NCBI GenBank assembly: GCA_902798755.1
Contig: CADBYC010000005.1
Span: forward strand, 1-64,000
Length of the DNA stretch: 64,000 bases
From: an uncultured Ruminococcus sp.
GTDB taxonomy: Bacteria; Bacillota; Clostridia; Oscillospirales; Acutalibacteraceae
Direction of reading: 5' to 3'
Part shown: piece after piece, positions 18,699 to 26,110 of the stretch
How positions within the stretch are numbered: position 1 is the first letter of the stretch
Layout of the letters: each line of letters starts with the position of its first letter
Notes under the pieces: model-generated
Databases searched by the model: none
What the model was told of the DNA's origin: nothing
The model's input: the letters and a program-made list of their open reading frames with translations, nothing else
Program-made: the position numbers and the translations under genes

Positions 18699-20093
18699 TT
18701 ACTCGTACAACAGTATATCCCCTTTTTCCTCAGCCAACTGCCTTAGCTTATCTGTATATCCATTGAAGCTGAAGAATACAAAGTGATTCTTTCTTGTTTT
18801 CTTTTTCCACTCTACTCTTTCGATCTTTTCAAGCAGTTGATAATACACGTCTACATCCATCGGCTCATTGGTGAATTTACACTCGCCGAAGATCACATTG
18901 TCGGAGCTTTCGTCTATGGCGACGATATCGATCTCTGTATCGCTTCTGTCCCACCATCTTCCGATTCTGGTAGGTGTAAAGCTCCAGCTGCCGTTCGCGA
19001 CGAGATCGGGCATATACTCCCTGCGGCAGATGTCTTCATAAACGAATGCCGCATGATTCGTGACAAAGCCTGCCTTAATCTTCTGCATGACAAAGTCGGT
19101 GTTATCCATCTCGATATACGACCGATACGGATAGATGAACCTAAACCAGAATCGGATATAGTTATCCTTGATTTTGTAAAGCCCCATTTTACTCTTTTCT
19201 GGTTTGTCCTCCGTAGCGGGAACTTCTCTTTCGAGGATATCCAGATCGATCAGCGTTTTCAGGTATTTCGGAAGATTGGTCTGCGCAACATTCAGCGCGG
19301 ATGCGATCTCGCTTTGCTTTTCTTTTCCCGACGCGATCGTCTTGATAATGGAGAAGTAGCTGCCAACGTCCTGGACTTCTTTTTCCAGCAGGAAAGCAGG
19401 CTCTTCATACAGATAACTTTCCTTCGACATCACGCACCGTTCGATCGCGGTATACACGTTGTCATACAGCTCGAACGATTCGATATACTTCGGAACACCG
19501 CCGGTGACCGCATAGTTTTCGATGAGTTGTCTTTGTGCGGCGGTAGGGAAGAAGTCTCGATAGCAGCGGAAAGCGATCTGCTTCATTTTGATCTGACCGG
19601 TCCTCCTGCCGTAGAGCGGACTGTCATAGGACAGCGTTTGAGAATACATCATATTGACGAGCGATCCGCAGAGGATCAGCATGATATTCTTATCGCTGAG
19701 CATGGTGTCCCATATCTTCTGCAGAACAGATACAAAGGCTCGGTTTGCTTTACCGATATACTGAAACTCGTCAATGATGATCAGCTTTCTGTCGTGTGAG
19801 GCGTCGTTGACGATATAGGAGAACAGTTCTTCCCAATTGGGGATATCCGCTTGTGCCAGCAAGGGGTTATTGATATACTCCGACACAGCTGTTTTGAAAG
19901 CGTTTCTGTTTTCGGATTCACTCTCTTCTGTCGCAAGGAAGAACAGGGCGCTTTTATCTTTGATAAACTCTTTGATCAAGGAGGTCTTGCCGATTCTTCT
20001 CCGACCGTAGATGACGATAAAAGATGCAGATTCCTTGTTGTATTCAGATTCCAGAAATGCTCTTTCTTTCTCTCTGTTAATAAACTCCTTCAT
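18699..20093 (-). CDS. AAA ATPase with C-terminal DUF234 nuclease-like domain
   Basis: A 464-aa protein of the archaeal-type ATPase family. It starts MKEFINREKE, has Walker A GRRRIGKT (about 30-37) and Walker B LIIIDEFQYI (about 124-133). A winged-helix segment follows (IASALNVAQTNLPKYLKTLI), then a C-terminal region with D-x-D...E-x-K-like text (DTEIDIVAIDESSDNVIFGECKF), the PD-(D/E)XK-like core of DUF234. The length is normal for the family. Such orphan ATPases are frequent in accessory regions of anaerobes and their job is unknown; a toxin-like or mobile-element role has been suggested. It is a single gene, more GC-rich than the defence operon next to it, with its own hairpin terminator, so it is probably an independent insertion. 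Confidence 0.85.
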   Translation of the reverse strand: MKEFINREKERAFLESEYNKESASFIVIYGRRRIGKTSLIKEFIKDKSALFFLATEESESENRNAFKTAVSEYINNPLLAQADIPNWEELFSYIVNDASHDRKLIIIDEFQYIGKANRAFVSVLQKIWDTMLSDKNIMLILCGSLVNMMYSQTLSYDSPLYGRRTGQIKMKQIAFRCYRDFFPTAAQRQLIENYAVTGGVPKYIESFELYDNVYTAIERCVMSKESYLYEEPAFLLEKEVQDVGSYFSIIKTIASGKEKQSEIASALNVAQTNLPKYLKTLIDLDILEREVPATEDKPEKSKMGLYKIKDNYIRFWFRFIYPYRSYIEMDNTDFVMQKIKAGFVTNHAAFVYEDICRREYMPDLVANGSWSFTPTRIGRWWDRSDTEIDIVAIDESSDNVIFGECKFTNEPMDVDVYYQLLEKIERVEWKKKTRKNHFVFFSFNGYTDKLRQLAEEKGDILLYE

Positions 20094-20663
20094 GTTTTCA
20101 CCGACTTTTTTGTTTAAGTTAATATTATTATACTATAAAGTATTATTATTTCAAGTATAATTATTGCATTCGAGCAAAAAATACCAATACTATTATGTTC
20201 AGAATGGAACCTGATGATTGTTGCTTCGTAGCGGTTTCTTTGTTAAGGCATGGTATTTTTTATACAAATCACGACAATCAAATGACAGTGCAGGAAAGTT
20301 TGATTTTGCTGATAGAAGAAAGAAACAATTCAATTTATGAGTATAGTCGTTCTGATCTTGAACGTGAATTATAATGACAGAAAAACTAAGCCGGGAGATT
20401 TGTTTTCTCGGCTTGATGCATATTCCCTCATGAAATGTTTTAATTGCATTGAATTTTCGCTGTGATTTTGTTAAAGCATATGTGGAGTACAAGCAATATG
20501 TACTAATCTAACCCCTATTCATTTGGATGTTGTGCAAAGTTAAGCGCAAATGCACCTAAGTTTCAATTGATGCTTGATATTTTCCTCAAACAGCAGTATA
20601 CTATACTTGAAAGTTAGGGTAAAATACCCGTAAGTTTTCGCTACGTAAAACTTATAATAAATG
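20094..20663. other. Long non-coding gap with a weak hairpin
   Basis: About 570 AT-rich bases between divergent genes. I see no convincing gene: the open frames have no ribosome binding site and read as low-quality peptide. At 20388-20414 AAGCCGGGAG pairs imperfectly with CTCGGCTT, a possible weak terminator. At 20493-20514 a 22-base text beginning caatatgtactaatc recurs at 25023-25044, beside the AbrB-like gene. Confidence 0.5.
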
Positions 20664-20665
20664 GG

Positions 20666-20700
20666 AACAGGCTCGGTGAAAATGCGCCGAGCCTGCTGTT
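20666..20700 (+). terminator. Orphan terminator-like hairpin
   Basis: CAGGCTCGG (20668-20676) and CCGAGCCTG (20687-20695) form a 9-base stem followed by ctgttttt. The same arms are found at 23453-23481 and, partly, at 24942. No gene ends directly before it, so it may be a relic or part of a small repeated cassette. Confidence 0.55.
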
Positions 20701-20755
20701 TTTCTCAAACACCCCTTACGGATACACAAACAATTCTCAATTTTATTCAAATCAG

Positions 20756-20819
20756 TTATTCGAATAAACTGAGATTAATTCGAATAACTGTTGACTTATT
20801 CGAAAACAATAGATATAAT
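20756..20819 (+). promoter_or_regulatory. Promoter covered by three phased palindromic sites
   Basis: TTGACT (20791-20796) and TATAAT (20814-20819) are 17 bases apart, a near-consensus sigma-A promoter. Copies of TTATTCGAATAA or close variants begin at 20756, 20776 and 20796, exactly 20 bases apart; the first is a perfect 12-base palindrome, and the last overlaps the -35 box end and spacer. The spacing of two helical turns fits a repressor binding one DNA face. The predicted transcript start is only about 10 bases before the ATG at 20837. Confidence 0.7.
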
Positions 20820-20836
20820 AAGAGCGGGTGATAAAA

Positions 20837-22273
20837 ATGCTTTCGAAAGATTTGATAGAATTAATACAACAAATTCAAAAAAACGGTTCTGAGGATAATC
20901 GGATTGAGATAAAAAAAGCTGCCGGAGGATGTCCGAAGATTTATGACACACTCTCCAGCTTTTCCAATCAATCCGGAGGCGGCGTTATCATTTTTGGCAT
21001 TGATCAAGATAATGATTTTGATTTATGCGGCGTTTATGATGCTGATGATTTACAGAAGAATATTGTATCAATGTGCAAACAGATGACGCCGGTTGTCCGT
21101 CCTGTGTGTACTGTCGCGACGATAGATGAAAAGGTGTTTGTCAGTGCTGAAATTCAAGAAATAGACTTGTTTGAGAAGCCTTGCTTTTATACAGGAGCAG
21201 GCAGGCTGAAAGGTTCCTATATCCGCGTTGGAGACAGCGATGAGCATATGACGGAATATGAGATTTACAGCTATGAGGCGTTTCGCAAAAAAATACAAGA
21301 TGAGATTCGTGTAGAGTCCAGGGCTGAAATAGAAGATATTGATACGGATAGCTTTGCGTTATACTTATACAATCTCCGCCGAACAAAGCCGCAGCAAGGA
21401 AATCTTGCAACGGAAAAGGTGATGAAGCTACAGGGCTTTTCGGACGGTCAGAAGCCTACTTTGGCAGGCGTTATGATGTTTGCTGAGTATCCGCAAGCTT
21501 TTTATCCGCAGCTGTGTATCACCGCGGTTTCCGTGCAAGGATATGAGATCGGCGATTTGGGAGATTTATCGCAGCGCTTTGATGATAATGAACGGATTGA
21601 AGGAACAATTCCGCAGATGCTTGAGGAAGCATTGAGCTTTATCCGACGCAATATCAAAGTCAGAACGATTATTGACCCTACGACAGGCAAGCGCGAGGAT
21701 AAGCCGGAATATCCGATTGTAGCATTAAGAGAAGTTATTCTCAACGCATTAATTCACAGAGATTACAGTATTCATACGGATTTATCGCCTATTACAATTC
21801 GCATTTTCAAAAACAGAATAGAAGTGGAGAATCCCGGCGGTTTGTATGGCAGAATGACGATAGACGAGCTGGGGAAAACAATAGCGGACACGCGTAATCC
21901 ATTTATTGCAAAGGCAATGGAAGTAATAGGAAAGACTGAAAACCGTTTCAGCGGAATTCCCATAATCAGAAGGTTAATGAAGGAGTATCATCTGCCGGAG
22001 CCGTTGTTTGAAAGCAGGCGCGGCGTATTTAAAGTGACTCTATTCAACCATCAGGAATCAACTGAAAAAACGGATGGGAATCCGTTAACGAATCAGATTT
22101 TGGAATATTGTTCCGTTTGGAGAACAAGAGCGGAATTGAGGGAACGGTTCAGCCACTTAACGTCATCCTATTTGATGAGTTATTTTGTCAACCCGTTGGT
22201 GGCACAGGGAAGGATTGAACTCCGTTATCCGGAAAAACCACGAAGCTCAAAGCAGGAATATAAGACGGTATGA
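20837..22273 (+). CDS. AlbA_2/Schlafen-like ATP-binding transcriptional regulator
   Basis: A protein of about 478 aa starting MLSKDLIELI; a GTG at 20828 is an alternative start. The first 130 residues match the AlbA_2 (Schlafen-like, formerly AAA_4) domain: E-x-K near residue 25 (NRIEIKKA), then GGGVIIFGID. The middle has the GHKL-like C-terminal segment with EVILNALIHRDYS and FKNRIEVENPGGL. The last 60 residues look like a winged helix (ILEYCSVWRTRAELRERF). These proteins are usually called putative transcriptional regulators. The promoter is overlapped by three palindromic sites, so self-repression is a reasonable inference. An alternative is a defence or antitoxin role, because Schlafen-like domains also occur there. 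It is not clearly in an operon with the following gene, which begins 48 bases later. Confidence 0.8.
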   Translation: MLSKDLIELIQQIQKNGSEDNRIEIKKAAGGCPKIYDTLSSFSNQSGGGVIIFGIDQDNDFDLCGVYDADDLQKNIVSMCKQMTPVVRPVCTVATIDEKVFVSAEIQEIDLFEKPCFYTGAGRLKGSYIRVGDSDEHMTEYEIYSYEAFRKKIQDEIRVESRAEIEDIDTDSFALYLYNLRRTKPQQGNLATEKVMKLQGFSDGQKPTLAGVMMFAEYPQAFYPQLCITAVSVQGYEIGDLGDLSQRFDDNERIEGTIPQMLEEALSFIRRNIKVRTIIDPTTGKREDKPEYPIVALREVILNALIHRDYSIHTDLSPITIRIFKNRIEVENPGGLYGRMTIDELGKTIADTRNPFIAKAMEVIGKTENRFSGIPIIRRLMKEYHLPEPLFESRRGVFKVTLFNHQESTEKTDGNPLTNQILEYCSVWRTRAELRERFSHLTSSYLMSYFVNPLVAQGRIELRYPEKPRSSKQEYKTV

Positions 22274-22321
22274 AGCAAAATGTTGCAAAAACAATAAAGA
22301 AAAGCTGACTGGAGATTTATT

Positions 22322-23080
22322 ATGCTGGCAATTAAGACAACGGAAAAGCTGACGGGCGTGACCGTCAGCGGTACATATGGGGAACTGAACGCATTATATG
22401 ATGCATTGTCAAACGTTACGGGTGAGGAAGAATCTTATCCCGAGCTTGAAGCATGCAGAATTCGTGTGCTTGGTCTGTGCTATGATATTCGTCACGCTTA
22501 TCAGGGCGACAGAAACAGAGGAAAAAACGAATATGGCGAAGAGATATTCTCGTTCGAATATCTCTGGCCCGAGATGGTTTTCATTTTTGCGGTGCTTGAT
22601 GAATTCAACAGACTTTCGGAAGGCAATCGATGCTATTTGAAGCAGGAAAGCGCAGAGAAGCTGTTTTATCATCCCGAAACAAAGGACGCGCTCTTGGAAC
22701 GCTTGCCTGACGATATCGCATATGTGCGTTATTTTCAAAACCTTATCAAAAACGCTTTTCAGAGAACGATCGCCCCAAATCGGTTTAAGAAAATCATGTC
22801 GGATTATGAGAATAAATACAGCTATTCATATGCGCATACGAAGCGTTATTTCATACGTTTCTGTCCTCAGTGGGTAGATGTTCAGAATGTAAAGTATCTT
22901 AAACGTGCGCCCGAGAAAAGGAAAACCTATCTTGCGACCATAGCAGAGAAGATCATGTTTGACAACCCGGATTATGATGCAATGGAAGATGCTGTCTTCG
23001 GATTTGCAAAAGAAGAAGGGGTACCGTATTACGAGATAGAGCTGAATGGCATGGAATATACTGACGAAATAGAGTGGTAA
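22322..23080 (+). CDS. Hypothetical protein, possibly DUF6904 type
   Basis: A 252-aa soluble protein with no catalytic motif I recognise. The start (LAIKTTEKLTGVTVSGTYGE), followed by LGLCYDIRHAYQGDRN and a YLWPEMVFI segment, recalls a family of uncharacterised Clostridia proteins that I remember as DUF6904; I am not sure of the number. GGAG lies 6-7 bases before the ATG. It is followed after 24 bases by a 113-aa gene, and the two probably share a transcript ending at the hairpin at 23453. Function unknown. Confidence 0.65.
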   Translation: MLAIKTTEKLTGVTVSGTYGELNALYDALSNVTGEEESYPELEACRIRVLGLCYDIRHAYQGDRNRGKNEYGEEIFSFEYLWPEMVFIFAVLDEFNRLSEGNRCYLKQESAEKLFYHPETKDALLERLPDDIAYVRYFQNLIKNAFQRTIAPNRFKKIMSDYENKYSYSYAHTKRYFIRFCPQWVDVQNVKYLKRAPEKRKTYLATIAEKIMFDNPDYDAMEDAVFGFAKEEGVPYYEIELNGMEYTDEIEW

Positions 23081-23104
23081 CAGCGGCATAAGGAGGAATT
23101 ATTT

Positions 23105-23446
23105 ATGAATCAGATAGAGGAAAAAGATTGGAAGCTGTATCGCAAAAAGCTGCCCGAATGGCAGGAAGCGTATATGGAGCGGCTGATAAAAGAATATGTC
23201 GAACTGCTCAACGGAGATAAAGCTGCGTCCGAAAAATTCTGGGCGCTTGACAAGCGTATCCGTGCGGACAGGCAGAGTTTAGGCGTCCGTGTTATCGAAG
23301 AAAGGCGCTCAAAACTGCAGAACATTCTGACCGGCTTGATAATCGAACACGTCATTTCTTTAGATGATTTGCAGGATTTCAGCGAGGAGCTTCGGGAATC
23401 TACAAGCCGCTGGATTCAAACGTATTGCAAAAACTTAGAATCATAA
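23105..23446 (+). CDS. Small helical hypothetical protein
   Basis: A 113-aa protein, nearly all helical and highly charged (WKLYRKKLPEWQEAYMERL). No signal peptide or membrane span. AAGGAGG precedes the ATG by 9 bases, a strong ribosome binding site. Similar small proteins are common in gut Clostridia and are sometimes labelled multidrug transporter by mistake; nothing here supports transport. It is the second gene of the pair with the upstream 252-aa gene and ends 6 bases before a hairpin terminator. Confidence 0.7.
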   Translation: MNQIEEKDWKLYRKKLPEWQEAYMERLIKEYVELLNGDKAASEKFWALDKRIRADRQSLGVRVIEERRSKLQNILTGLIIEHVISLDDLQDFSEELRESTSRWIQTYCKNLES

Positions 23447-23452
23447 ACGGGA

Positions 23453-23481
23453 ACAGGCTCGGTGAGATGCACCGAGCCTGT
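23453..23481 (+). terminator. Hairpin terminator with the repeated CAGGCTCGG stem
   Basis: ACAGGCTCGGTG (23453-23464) pairs perfectly with CACCGAGCCTGT (23470-23481) around a 5-base loop. It lies directly after the 113-aa gene and before the convergent ATPase gene. The arms repeat those at 20668-20695. Confidence 0.75.
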
Positions 23482-23500
23482 TTGCTGCTTTAGTTAGTAT

Positions 23501-24811
23501 TCAATTAATATTTGTAAATAATATAGTATTCATTGTATACAGCGGTATATTTACCAATCCGTCATCCTCTTGCCGATAATTTGCCATTGAAGCTCTGATA
23601 CTGATTGTAGGCTTGTATTTCTCTCGATATGTTTTCAGGCTTTTGGCTTTGAGGTTTTCTTCCGCTTTTACTTCGAGTGGAATGACTTTCTCACCGTCAT
23701 CGAGGAGAAAGTCTATCTCACAGCTGTTGCGGTCGTTTGTGTAGTAGTAGACGCCAAATCCGGTGGTAGATTTCAGCTGCTGCAGAACATATTGTTCTGT
23801 CAATGCGCCTTTGAATTCCTTGAACATATCATTGCCGTCAAGAAGGACACTTTTGCTGATGCCGGACATACAACAAAGTAGTCCGACATCCAATAAAAAC
23901 AGCTTGAATGCTTTTAAGTCTTCGTATGCTTTCAGTGGAAGATTTGGCGTTGTAATGCGACTGACTTTGTGAACCAGTCCGCAGTCGCACAGCCACATGA
24001 TCGCGGTCTCAAATTCTTTTGCTCTGCCTCCTTCGCGGACTAAGCCATAGATAAACTTTTTATTCTCTTTGGCAAGCTGTGAGGGAATACTGTTCCATAC
24101 CATACGAATTTTCGGGACAATATCCGACGGTGCGTGTTTCGAAAAATCTTGTTCGTATGCTTCGAGGATTCGTTTTTGGACTTCACGCACCTCGTTGAAA
24201 TCTTTGTTATGGGAGAAACGCAAAACGACCTCGGGCATACCGCCGATGAAGTAATATTGTTTCAACAGATAGATAAATTGTTCGGAAAAGGAATTGATCA
24301 AATCGGTTTCGCCACTGCATAAAAGTGTATATAGCTTATCATAACCGGTTCCCAATAAAAACTCGTCAAACGACAGGGGATAGAGCTTGAGAAAATCCAC
24401 CTTGCCGACAGGAAAAGAAGTGCCTTCGTGTAATGCTATCCCTAAAAGTGAACCGGCACATATAACATGGTACTGCGGCGCATTTTCGTAAAAGTATTTC
24501 AGACTGCTCAACGCAGCAGGAACCTCCTGTACCTCGTCAAAGATTATCAGCGTGTCATCAGGCGTGATCGTTATATCAGAATATATTTCCAATCCCATAA
24601 TAATTCTCTCAATATTCAGGTCGGAGGAAAACAATTCTTTCATCTGCCTGTTGGAATCAAAGTTAACGTAGACAGTTTTTTGATAACATTCTTTTCCGAA
24701 TTCCTTCATCAGCCATGTCTTGCCAACCTGCCGCGCGCCTTCAATAATCAAAGGCTTGCGGAAATAACTGTCTTTCCATTTTTTCAGTTTCTTAATTGCA
24801 GAACGGTACAT
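23501..24811 (-). CDS. AAA_14 ATPase with C-terminal DUF4143
   Basis: A 436-aa protein: Walker A GARQVGKTW (about 25-33), Walker B LIIFDEVQEVP (about 88-98), sensor CAGSLLGI, and a C-terminal DUF4143 domain with the nuclease-like pattern CEIDFLLDDGEKVIPLEVKAEE. Length is usual for the family. These orphan ATPases are often multicopy in anaerobic gut bacteria and their role is unresolved. The gene is alone, converging with the hypothetical pair upstream, and close to another ATPase of a related kind at 18699-20093. No sign of decay. Confidence 0.9.
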   Translation of the reverse strand: MYRSAIKKLKKWKDSYFRKPLIIEGARQVGKTWLMKEFGKECYQKTVYVNFDSNRQMKELFSSDLNIERIIMGLEIYSDITITPDDTLIIFDEVQEVPAALSSLKYFYENAPQYHVICAGSLLGIALHEGTSFPVGKVDFLKLYPLSFDEFLLGTGYDKLYTLLCSGETDLINSFSEQFIYLLKQYYFIGGMPEVVLRFSHNKDFNEVREVQKRILEAYEQDFSKHAPSDIVPKIRMVWNSIPSQLAKENKKFIYGLVREGGRAKEFETAIMWLCDCGLVHKVSRITTPNLPLKAYEDLKAFKLFLLDVGLLCCMSGISKSVLLDGNDMFKEFKGALTEQYVLQQLKSTTGFGVYYYTNDRNSCEIDFLLDDGEKVIPLEVKAEENLKAKSLKTYREKYKPTISIRASMANYRQEDDGLVNIPLYTMNTILFTNIN

Positions 24812-25031
24812 ATCATCAACACCTTATTTGAATCATAGTATTAGTATAACACCTTGCCACGAAAAACACAACGAATATTTCTGAATTAACACAAAAAATG
24901 CGACAAATGGCTTTAGCCGCATACAAAAAATACAACAAAAAACAGGCTCGTTGTAACAATAAATACATCGATCCTGTTTTATAGCCCTTACGGATACGCA
25001 CCGTCAAACGATGTTTCTTCGTCAATATGTA

Positions 25032-25208
25032 CTAATCCCAACCCATTCTTTTAGCTAAGTCCAACATAGCGAAGCAGTATTTCTGCCAGTTTTTCAATGT
25101 TGTCAGTAACGGGTCACCCTCGCGGATACGCAGTGTCCTTCGAATCTCTTTAGGGATAACGACTCTGCCGAGATCATCGATCCTTCTGACAATTCCTGTA
25201 GCTTTCAT
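25032..25208 (-). CDS. Short AbrB/SpoVT-type DNA-binding protein
   Basis: A 58-aa gene with AAGGAG 7 bases before the ATG at 25208. Residues 1-34 are a classic AbrB-type swapped-hairpin domain (MKATGIVRRIDDLGRVVIPK, then EIRRTLRIREGDPL). In typical Clostridia homologues REGDPLE continues into a strand such as the FTDREGE type; here it jumps to LTTLKNWQKYCFAMLDL and ends GWD. So the second half is atypical, perhaps the result of an internal deletion or fusion. If folded it would bind DNA as a transition-state-type regulator; loss of the usual final strand makes this uncertain. The text around its stop codon is repeated at 20493-20514. Confidence 0.7.
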   Translation of the reverse strand: MKATGIVRRIDDLGRVVIPKEIRRTLRIREGDPLLTTLKNWQKYCFAMLDLAKRMGWD

Positions 25209-25423
25209 ATCTGAACTCCTTATTTGATTTACAAATTCTTGTAAAGATAGTGTTTGCTGTCATAATCAGATAATACAGTGCATTTGCAGGAATAATTTGT
25301 TAATGACAGCGCTGTTATTACCACAGTCTTTGTGAAGAAGCACCGGCGGTCGGCAGACAGTTGATATCTTTCATACGCTGCGATTTCGGAGATTGAATTG
25401 CTGTTTGATTTCACTGCATTGTT
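25209..25423. other. Gap without recognisable gene
   Basis: About 215 bases between the AbrB-like gene and the hydrate epimerase remnant. A 61-codon frame exists on the minus strand, but it has no ribosome binding site and no family likeness. I see no promoter or hairpin worth naming. Confidence 0.4.
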
Positions 25424-25740
25424 TTAGTCAGAGAATAATTCCGCGCTGCTGACGTCGATCGGTTCAAGCTGTAAATACGCGGGAGCGGGGATAAGTAAGC
25501 CGTCCTGTGATTCGTGATACTCGGCAGCGGGACAGAGCTTGTATTCCTCTTTTGCCAGCACGATGCCGATATCCGCGACGACGAGCTTTTTCATGAAATT
25601 GGCTGCGTTCTCCGTCACCAGCCCGCGCTTGACATAGCCGATGGTGACGGTAAGGTCGGAGCATACAGCAATCTCCGCTTCGCCTGTGTCGCCGTTCATG
25701 CCGCTGTTGATATCTACGCTGACGATCTGCGCGTGGTTTA
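25424..25740 (-). pseudogene. NAD(P)H-hydrate epimerase fragment (YjeF N-terminal type)
   Basis: The minus-strand reading frame contains the central and C-terminal part of a YjeF_N epimerase: IVSVDINSGMNGDTGEAE, then VCSDLTVTIGYVKRGLV and VVADIGIVL. The family domain is about 200 residues; the N-terminal half with the nucleotide-binding loop is missing. The frame continues upstream only into antisense of the acyltransferase remnant, so the break is near 25735-25745. The intact enzyme would repair damaged NAD(P)HX; this fragment cannot. It marks a recombination scar at the edge of the capsule locus. Confidence 0.8.
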
Positions 25741-26054
25741 AAGGGCTGAATATCAAGGAAAACAAGCTGCTCTCCTCCATTTCGGCGTCCACCTTCAGCA
25801 TCTACCTCCTACATGTGGGATGCTGGAGATATGTGTTCGGCGTGTTGTTCAATAATGAAACGACCTACAATACGCCGTGGATGATTCCGCAGATGCTGCT
25901 GTGTGCGGTCTCGGTATGCATTGTCGCGATCGCCGTTGACAAGATCAGAATCTATCTGCTGGAAAAGCCGCTGATTAAGCTGTTGGATAAAATCCCGCTG
26001 GGGCAAAAAATAGACGGCCTCTTCGGTAAATTTGAGTCTCCTGAAAGAACATAA
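25741..26054 (+). pseudogene. Acyltransferase-3 family C-terminal fragment
   Basis: The plus-strand frame reads LLSSISASTFSIYLLHVGCW, the characteristic segment of integral membrane acyltransferases (OatA/acyltransferase 3), then a hydrophobic span (MIPQMLLCAVSVCIVAIAVD) and a basic tail ending in LLEKPLIKLLDKI. About 105 residues remain of a family usually above 330, so at least two thirds of the gene is missing. It starts where the hydrate epimerase fragment on the other strand stops. Such enzymes O-acetylate surface polysaccharides, so it is probably a leftover of the capsule locus. Confidence 0.8.
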
Positions 26055-26070
26055 GAAAAGCACAAGATTA

Positions 26071-26094
26071 ACGGGCTGCCGATCGGCAGCCCGT
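26071..26094. terminator. Bidirectional terminator
   Basis: ACGGGCTGCCGATCGGCAGCCCGT is a perfect 24-base palindrome (shown here in full length at 26071-26094 by its arms ACGGGCTGCC and GGCAGCCCGT), followed by TTTT on the plus strand. It separates the acyltransferase remnant from the convergent flippase gene, and would end the long capsule transcript. Confidence 0.8.
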
Positions 26095-26110
26095 TTTATC
26101 ATACCGTTAT

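Noticed and set aside
18783..19799. 338-codon open frame on the plus strand
   Set aside because: It is antisense to a clear AAA ATPase gene, has no ribosome binding site and reads as low-complexity shadow peptide.
20199..20492. 97-codon minus-strand frame
   Set aside because: No ribosome binding site, no family likeness and a hairpin lies inside it.
25229..25414. 61-codon minus-strand frame
   Set aside because: No start signal and unrecognisable peptide; treated as non-coding.
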